A DNA stretch of 9,386 nucleotides, taken from positions 1 to 9,386 of the forward strand of contig DLHI01000012.1 of NCBI GenBank assembly GCA_002483135.1. The letters are read 5' to 3'. Below the pieces are notes generated by a model. It worked only from the letters and a program-made list of their open reading frames with translations, had not been told where the DNA came from and ran no database searches. This stretch comes from Hyphomonadaceae bacterium UBA7672. Its GTDB lineage: Bacteria > Pseudomonadota > Alphaproteobacteria > Caulobacterales > Hyphomonadaceae. This document shows positions 5,083-9,386 of the stretch, piece by piece. Position 1 is the first letter of the stretch; every line of letters starts with the position of its first letter. The translations under genes and the position numbers were made by a program.

Positions 5083-7635
5083 ATGATCAGTTTTGCGCCC
5101 TATACGCACACGCCCAATCGCCTTGAGGACTATCTGCCCTGGGCGATGCTGGTGGCGCCAGGCGTCGTCCTCAACAAGGACGGCTCGTTCCAGGCGACGG
5201 CGCGGTTCCGCGGGCCAGACGTTCGATCATCGACGCCAGAGGAGCTCGTTTCCTTCGCCGCCCGCGCCAACAATGTGTTCCGTCGACTGGGTCATGGCTG
5301 GGCCGTTTATGTCGAAGCAGACCGGCGTGTGATCACCGACTATCCCGACGGCGCCTTCGACGAGGATCTGTCGCGGCTCGTCGATTCCGAACGCGCGGCG
5401 GCGTTCGAACAGGCCGGTTCGCAGTTCGAGACCATCCATCACCTGACCCTGCAGTGGACGCCGGAGGCGGACTCCAGTCGCAAGGCGTCGGCTTTCTTCT
5501 TCGAAGTCGATCAGAAGCGGACGGTATCCGACCCAAACGCGCTTGCAGTTCGCAACAAGAAAGCCAAAGCGGATCGTAAGGCAAACAAGGATGCTCTCGA
5601 TCGGCGGGTCGCGCGCGAAGCGCTGACCAGCTTCCAGCGGAGCTTGGGTCAAGCCTTCGGCATGTTTGAGGGCGTTGTCGCCGAGTTTCATCGCCTCGAC
5701 GACGACGAGACGCTCTCTTATCTGAAGCGGCAGATCTCACCGCGAGCAACCGACGTTCGCGCGCCGGCCGGCCCGGCGTTCCTCGACGGCTATCTTTGTG
5801 ATGCACCGCTGGTGGGCGGCGTCAAACCGATGCTGGGCGACAAGCATCTGCGCGTGCTCACGATCAAGGGCTTCCCGCCGTTCACGCATCCGGGAGTGCT
5901 CGACGATCTCAACGCGGCGGCGATGACCTATCGCTGGATGACCCGCTATCTCTGTCTCGACAAGGACGAATCCGAACGCGAACTCGTCAAATGGCGGCGG
6001 CTCTGGTTCTCCAAACACAAATCCATGGGCGCCCTCGTCAAGGAGATGCTGACCAAGGAGGCTTCGACCTTCTCCAATCCCGATGCCATCGCCAAAACAG
6101 AGGAAGTCGAAGAGGCGCTGCAGGAGCTCGGTTCCGAGCTGATCGGGTTCGGGTTCCTGACATCGGCGCTCGTCGTTCTTGGGGACACCGCCGAAGAAGC
6201 AGACAAGAAACTTCGCATCGCCGAGCGCATTATCGCTTCCCGCGGCTTCGTCACCGTCGCCGAGGGCCTCAACGCGGTGGAGGCGTGGCTCTCCAGCATC
6301 GCGGGCCACGCCTGGGCCAATGTCCGTCATCCGATGGTGTCGACCCTCAATCTCACCCATGTCGCGCCGCTATCGACAGCCTGGGCGGGCGATAGCTGGA
6401 ATCGACATCTCGATGCCCCGCCGCTCGCTGTCGCCCGTACCGACGGCTCAACTCCCTTCCGGCTCGATCTTCATGTCGGGGATGTGGGTCACACGATGGT
6501 CGTGGGCCCGACCGGCGCCGGTAAATCCGTGCTCCTGTCTTTCCTCGCCTTGCAGTGGAAACGGTTTCCCGACGCACAGGTCTTCCTGTTCGACAAGGGC
6601 GGATCGGCGCGCGCCGCCATGCTCGGCATGGGCGGAACGGCGATCGACCTTGGCGGCGACGGTGTTGCGGCGTTCCAGCCGCTCGCGCGCATCGACACGC
6701 CACAGGGCCGCGCTGACGCGCTCAACTGGGTGATGACGATCCTGGCGCAGGAAGGCCTACCCGACACGCCCGACATCAAGGAGCCGGTCTGGTCGGCGCT
6801 TGGCAGCCTGCGATCCGCGCCCCCCGAACAGCGACACCTCACTGGTCTTCGCCTCCTGGTCCAGAACGCTGCGGTCCAGGCCGCTCTCCTTCCCTACACC
6901 CAGGACGGCGCCATGGGCGGTGTGTTCGACGGAGCGGAGGACCGGCTGAACTTGTCAGACACAGTGCTGTTCGAGATGGAGGAGATCATGGCGCGGCCGA
7001 AGGCGGCAGCGCCGGCTCTCATTCACCTGTTCGATCGTCTCGAAGAGCGGTTCGACGGCAAACCCACACTGCTCATATTGGACGAAGCCTGGCTGTTCCT
7101 CGACTCGCCCCTGTTTGCCGCGCGCATCAGGGAATGGCTCAAGACACTTCGAAAGAAGAATGTTGCCGTCGTCTTTGCCACGCAATCGCTCGCCGACGTG
7201 TCAACAAGCGCCATTGCGCCGGCTCTCATCGAATCCTGTCCGACGCGAATCTACCTGCCGAACGAGCGCGCGTTCGAACCGCAGCAGCGCGAAGCCTATG
7301 AGCGGTTCGGTCTTAACGAGACCGAGATCGAGCTGATCGCCACGGCCCAGCGTAAGCGGCATTATTACTATGCCAGCCCCAAAGGCCGCCGGCTGTTCGA
7401 ACTGGCGCTCGGTCCTGTCGCCCTCGCCTTCTGCGCGGCATCCGATCCGGCCGCGCGCGAGCTGATCGCCACGCTGGAGCGGCAGTCATCCGCAACACCG
7501 TTCTGGCGGCGCTTCCTGCGCGCCCGCCAGCTCGCCTGGGTGCTCGATGCGCTCGATCAACCTGAAGCCCTTGGGCGCGATGGCCATGCCGCCAACACCC
7601 TCACCCAATCCAAAACTCTGGAGACCGTCCGATGA
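5083..7635 (+). CDS. trbE: TrbE, VirB4-like ATPase of the conjugative type IV secretion system
   Basis: This 850-residue protein is the large VirB4/TrbE/CagE-family ATPase that energises pilus biogenesis and channel function at the inner membrane. The N-terminal part starts with the TrbE-like segment LEDYLPWAMLVAPGVVLNKD (14-33) and a VirB4 N-domain running to about 400. The C-terminal RecA-like motor has Walker A GPTGAGKS (475-482), FLFDKGGSAR (501-510), Walker B TLLILDEAW (662-670), and the motif VVFATQSLADV (696-706). All catalytic motifs are intact and the length is normal (about 810-860). Lys-rich residues at about 159-169 (KKAKADRKANK) form a charged linker. No good Shine-Dalgarno sequence precedes the ATG at 5083, so initiation probably depends on coupling to trbD translation. 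The stop overlaps the trbJ start (ATGA, 7632-7635). Confidence 0.96.
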   Translation: MISFAPYTHTPNRLEDYLPWAMLVAPGVVLNKDGSFQATARFRGPDVRSSTPEELVSFAARANNVFRRLGHGWAVYVEADRRVITDYPDGAFDEDLSRLVDSERAAAFEQAGSQFETIHHLTLQWTPEADSSRKASAFFFEVDQKRTVSDPNALAVRNKKAKADRKANKDALDRRVAREALTSFQRSLGQAFGMFEGVVAEFHRLDDDETLSYLKRQISPRATDVRAPAGPAFLDGYLCDAPLVGGVKPMLGDKHLRVLTIKGFPPFTHPGVLDDLNAAAMTYRWMTRYLCLDKDESERELVKWRRLWFSKHKSMGALVKEMLTKEASTFSNPDAIAKTEEVEEALQELGSELIGFGFLTSALVVLGDTAEEADKKLRIAERIIASRGFVTVAEGLNAVEAWLSSIAGHAWANVRHPMVSTLNLTHVAPLSTAWAGDSWNRHLDAPPLAVARTDGSTPFRLDLHVGDVGHTMVVGPTGAGKSVLLSFLALQWKRFPDAQVFLFDKGGSARAAMLGMGGTAIDLGGDGVAAFQPLARIDTPQGRADALNWVMTILAQEGLPDTPDIKEPVWSALGSLRSAPPEQRHLTGLRLLVQNAAVQAALLPYTQDGAMGGVFDGAEDRLNLSDTVLFEMEEIMARPKAAAPALIHLFDRLEERFDGKPTLLILDEAWLFLDSPLFAARIREWLKTLRKKNVAVVFATQSLADVSTSAIAPALIESCPTRIYLPNERAFEPQQREAYERFGLNETEIELIATAQRKRHYYYASPKGRRLFELALGPVALAFCAASDPAARELIATLERQSSATPFWRRFLRARQLAWVLDALDQPEALGRDGHAANTLTQSKTLETVR

Positions 7636-8369
7636 AACGCCCTCTCACCTCGCTAATCCGCGCCCTGCTGGGCACCGTGGCCCTGGCTCCGCTCGCTGCG
7701 CAACCTGCGCAAGCTCAGTTGATCGTCAACGACCCGCTCAATCTCGTCCAGACCGCGCTCAACGCGGCGCGAGCGCTCCAGCAGATCAACAACCAGGTCA
7801 CCCAGATCACTAACCAGATCCGGCAACTCGAGAACGATGCCAAGAACCTCACACGCCTAGGTAATACGTTCGCGCCCGACATCATGGCGGAGCTGCGCGA
7901 GATGGATGCGCTGTTGAACGAAGCGCGCGGACTCGCTCTGCGCGTCGGCGAGACGCGCGCGGCGCTTGAGTCTTTCTACACAGGCGACTACCGCGGAACG
8001 GACGTCGCAACGCGCGCCCAGGCGGCTGCGCGACAGGTCGACGCCGCCCGTTCGGCGCTCCAGACCTCATTGATCCTGCAGGCGCAGGTGACGGAGCAGC
8101 TGCGAACCGACCAGACCACATTGCAGGCGCTGTCTGATGCCAGCGCTAACGCAACTGGCGCGCTTTCGGCCCAACAGGCCACTAACGAACTGCTCGCGTT
8201 TCAAGCGCAGCAGTCGATGCGGCTTCAGGCGCTGCTGGTCGCCGAATCCCGCGCGGAGGCGCTCGAGCGAGCCCGCCAGATGGAAGCGCAGGCGCAGGCC
8301 CGCGCGCAGCACGACCACTTCTTCAGCGGCGCGCAGACAGCGCATCCCGGCCAGCGGCCCTGGAACTAG
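7632..8369 (+). CDS. trbJ: TrbJ, VirB5-like exported conjugation protein
   Basis: This 245-residue protein has a Sec signal peptide (basic MKRPLTSLIR, hydrophobic core, probable cleavage after AQPAQA at residue 28). No cysteine follows the signal, so it is not a lipoprotein. The mature region opens with IVNDPLNLVQ and a long Gln/Asn-rich heptad-like helix (about 38-75), typical of TrbJ/VirB5. A second helical region (about 128-168) precedes the family-typical C-terminal segment with SANATGALSAQQATNELLA (171-189). VirB5-like proteins sit at or near the pilus tip and aid contact with the recipient; that role is inferred from the family. The last roughly 30 residues are rich in Ala, Gln and His. 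GGAGA at 7620-7624, within the end of trbE, is the ribosome binding site. The gene is followed by trbL after 27 bp, with no trbK in between. Confidence 0.92.
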   Translation: MKRPLTSLIRALLGTVALAPLAAQPAQAQLIVNDPLNLVQTALNAARALQQINNQVTQITNQIRQLENDAKNLTRLGNTFAPDIMAELREMDALLNEARGLALRVGETRAALESFYTGDYRGTDVATRAQAAARQVDAARSALQTSLILQAQVTEQLRTDQTTLQALSDASANATGALSAQQATNELLAFQAQQSMRLQALLVAESRAEALERARQMEAQAQARAQHDHFFSGAQTAHPGQRPWN

Positions 8370-8384
8370 CAACAGGAACACAGT

Positions 8385-8391
8385 GAGGGGG
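8385..8391 (+). promoter_or_regulatory. Ribosome binding site of trbL
   Basis: GAGGGGG ends 5 bases before the ATG at 8397 and fixes that start. It occupies most of the 27-bp gap after trbJ. Confidence 0.6.
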
Positions 8392-8396
8392 CGGCC

Positions 8397-9386
8397 ATGA
8401 ACGACTTTTCAGCGATCGACGGGTTCCTGAACACGTTCACGACCTACATTGATTCAGGTTTCGGCCTGATCTCGGGCGATGTGACATCGCTCGCCGCCAT
8501 CCTCATCGCCATCGACGTCACCATCGCCGCTCTGTTCTGGGCATGGGGCCAGAACACCGACATCATCCAAAGCCTGGTGAAGAAGATGCTCTATGTCGGC
8601 GCCTTTGCCTACATCCTCGGCAACTTCGCCATGCTGGCGAACATCATCTTCAACAGCTTCGCGACGCTCGGACTCGACGCCTCGGCCTCCGGCTTTTCCC
8701 CGGCCGATCTGCTTAAGCCCGGCCTCGTCGCGGCCGAAGGACTCTCCGCTTCCCAGCCGATCTTCGACCATATCGGTACGATCGCGCCGGGGCCTTTCGA
8801 GTTCTTTGGCAATCTCGGCGAGGTCATTCTCCTACTGATTGGTGGCATCATCGTCATCGCTGCCTTCTTCGTTCTCTCGATCCAGCTGTTCGTCCTGATC
8901 GTCGAGTTCAAGCTGACGACGCTGGCAGGGTTCGTGCTCGTGCCCTTCGCCTTCTGGCGGCAGACGACGTTCCTGGCCGAGCGGGTCCTCGGCAACGTCA
9001 TCTCTTCCGGCATCAAGGTGCTGGTGATCGCGGTGGTGATCGGTATCGGCTCGACCATGTTCGAAACGCTGCGGACATCGCTCGATCCTGATGACATGAC
9101 CATCGAGCAGGCCTTCGCGGTCGTGCTCGGCGCGCTCACCCTCATGGGTCTTGCCATCTTCTGCCCGCGCATCGCCGCCGGTCTTGTGTCCGGGGCGCCT
9201 CAGCTGTCCGCAGGCGCCGCGGCCGGAACGACCCTCGGCGTGGGAGCCGCCGGTGTCGGCGCCGTTATGGCAGGCCGCGCGGCGGCGGGCGCCGCAGTCG
9301 GCGCGGGCCGAGCCGCCGCGAACGGAACAGCAAGCTCCGCCGGCGGTCTTCGCGCTGCAACCGCGCTCGGCTCGCTTCGCACAGGT
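8397..9386 (+). CDS. trbL: TrbL, VirB6-like polytopic inner-membrane protein (3'-truncated by window edge)
   Basis: The frame is open from ATG 8397 to the last base, giving 330 residues without a stop. TrbL proteins usually run to about 430-550 residues, so the end of the gene lies outside the window. Several hydrophobic segments are visible (roughly 31-50, 65-88, 142-170, 172-188, 205-221 and 238-256). Family-like segments include NDFSAIDGFLNTF at the start, the stretch around ALFWAWG (45-51), and FKLTTLAGFVLVPFAFWRQT (171-190), a hallmark of TrbL. After about residue 264 the chain becomes a Gly/Ala-rich, low-complexity tail, as is common in TrbL. TrbL is the VirB6-like core of the inner-membrane channel. 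The next genes expected beyond the edge are trbF, trbG and trbI. Confidence 0.93.
   Translation, partial: MNDFSAIDGFLNTFTTYIDSGFGLISGDVTSLAAILIAIDVTIAALFWAWGQNTDIIQSLVKKMLYVGAFAYILGNFAMLANIIFNSFATLGLDASASGFSPADLLKPGLVAAEGLSASQPIFDHIGTIAPGPFEFFGNLGEVILLLIGGIIVIAAFFVLSIQLFVLIVEFKLTTLAGFVLVPFAFWRQTTFLAERVLGNVISSGIKVLVIAVVIGIGSTMFETLRTSLDPDDMTIEQAFAVVLGALTLMGLAIFCPRIAAGLVSGAPQLSAGAAAGTTLGVGAAGVGAVMAGRAAAGAAVGAGRAAANGTASSAGGLRAATALGSLRTG

Noticed and set aside
5737..6360. Antisense open frame (207 codons) inside trbE
   Set aside because: It lies wholly within an intact VirB4-family gene, has no ribosome binding site that I can see and no family resemblance.
9186..9386. Gly/Ala-rich low-complexity end of the window as a separate repeat element
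   Set aside because: It is the in-frame continuation of trbL, whose C-terminal tails are commonly Gly/Ala-rich.

Overview
This window is most of a P-type (trb/VirB-like, MPF-T) conjugative transfer gene cluster, all on the + strand. The order is partial Lrp/AsnC-type regulator - short regulatory gap - traF - traG - ribbon-helix-helix (CopG-like) gene - trbB - trbC - trbD - trbE - trbJ - trbL (cut by the window end). This order, with traF/traG ahead of trbBCDEJL, matches the transfer module of Tn4371-like integrative and conjugative elements and related plasmids of Proteobacteria. The high GC content, tight gene packing and general look of the proteins suggest an alphaproteobacterial host, but no host marker gene is present and a beta- or gammaproteobacterium cannot be excluded. 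No relaxase, integrase, replication gene, origin of transfer or attachment site is visible, so the window alone cannot say whether this is an ICE or a plasmid.

Layout. Positions 1-258 hold the C-terminal ligand-binding half of an Lrp/AsnC-family regulator. Positions 259-427 are the only substantial non-coding stretch. It carries two near-identical dyad elements spaced exactly 21 bp apart, which look like operators for the downstream operon. From 428 onward the genes are packed: traF/traG, CopG/trbB, trbB/trbC and trbE/trbJ overlap by 4 bp (ATGA), and the remaining gaps are 11-27 bp. This implies one long, translationally coupled transcript.

How the genes work together. TraG (VirD4-like coupling protein) delivers the relaxase-DNA complex to the channel. 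TrbB (VirB11-like) and TrbE (VirB4-like) are the cytoplasmic ATPases. TrbC is the pilin precursor, and TraF is the S26-type serine peptidase expected to mature (and in RP4 cyclise) it. TrbD (VirB3-like) and TrbL (VirB6-like) are inner-membrane channel parts, and TrbJ (VirB5-like) is an exported pilus-associated protein. The outer parts (trbF, trbG, trbI) would be expected just beyond the right edge. The CopG-like protein between traG and trbB is a likely regulator or relaxosome accessory protein.

No wholly new system is evident. The points most worth following are the tandem 21-bp-phased dyads next to the Lrp-like gene, the different base composition of the regulator/traF end, the short-tailed TrbC precursor, and the lack of a trbK gene between trbJ and trbL.
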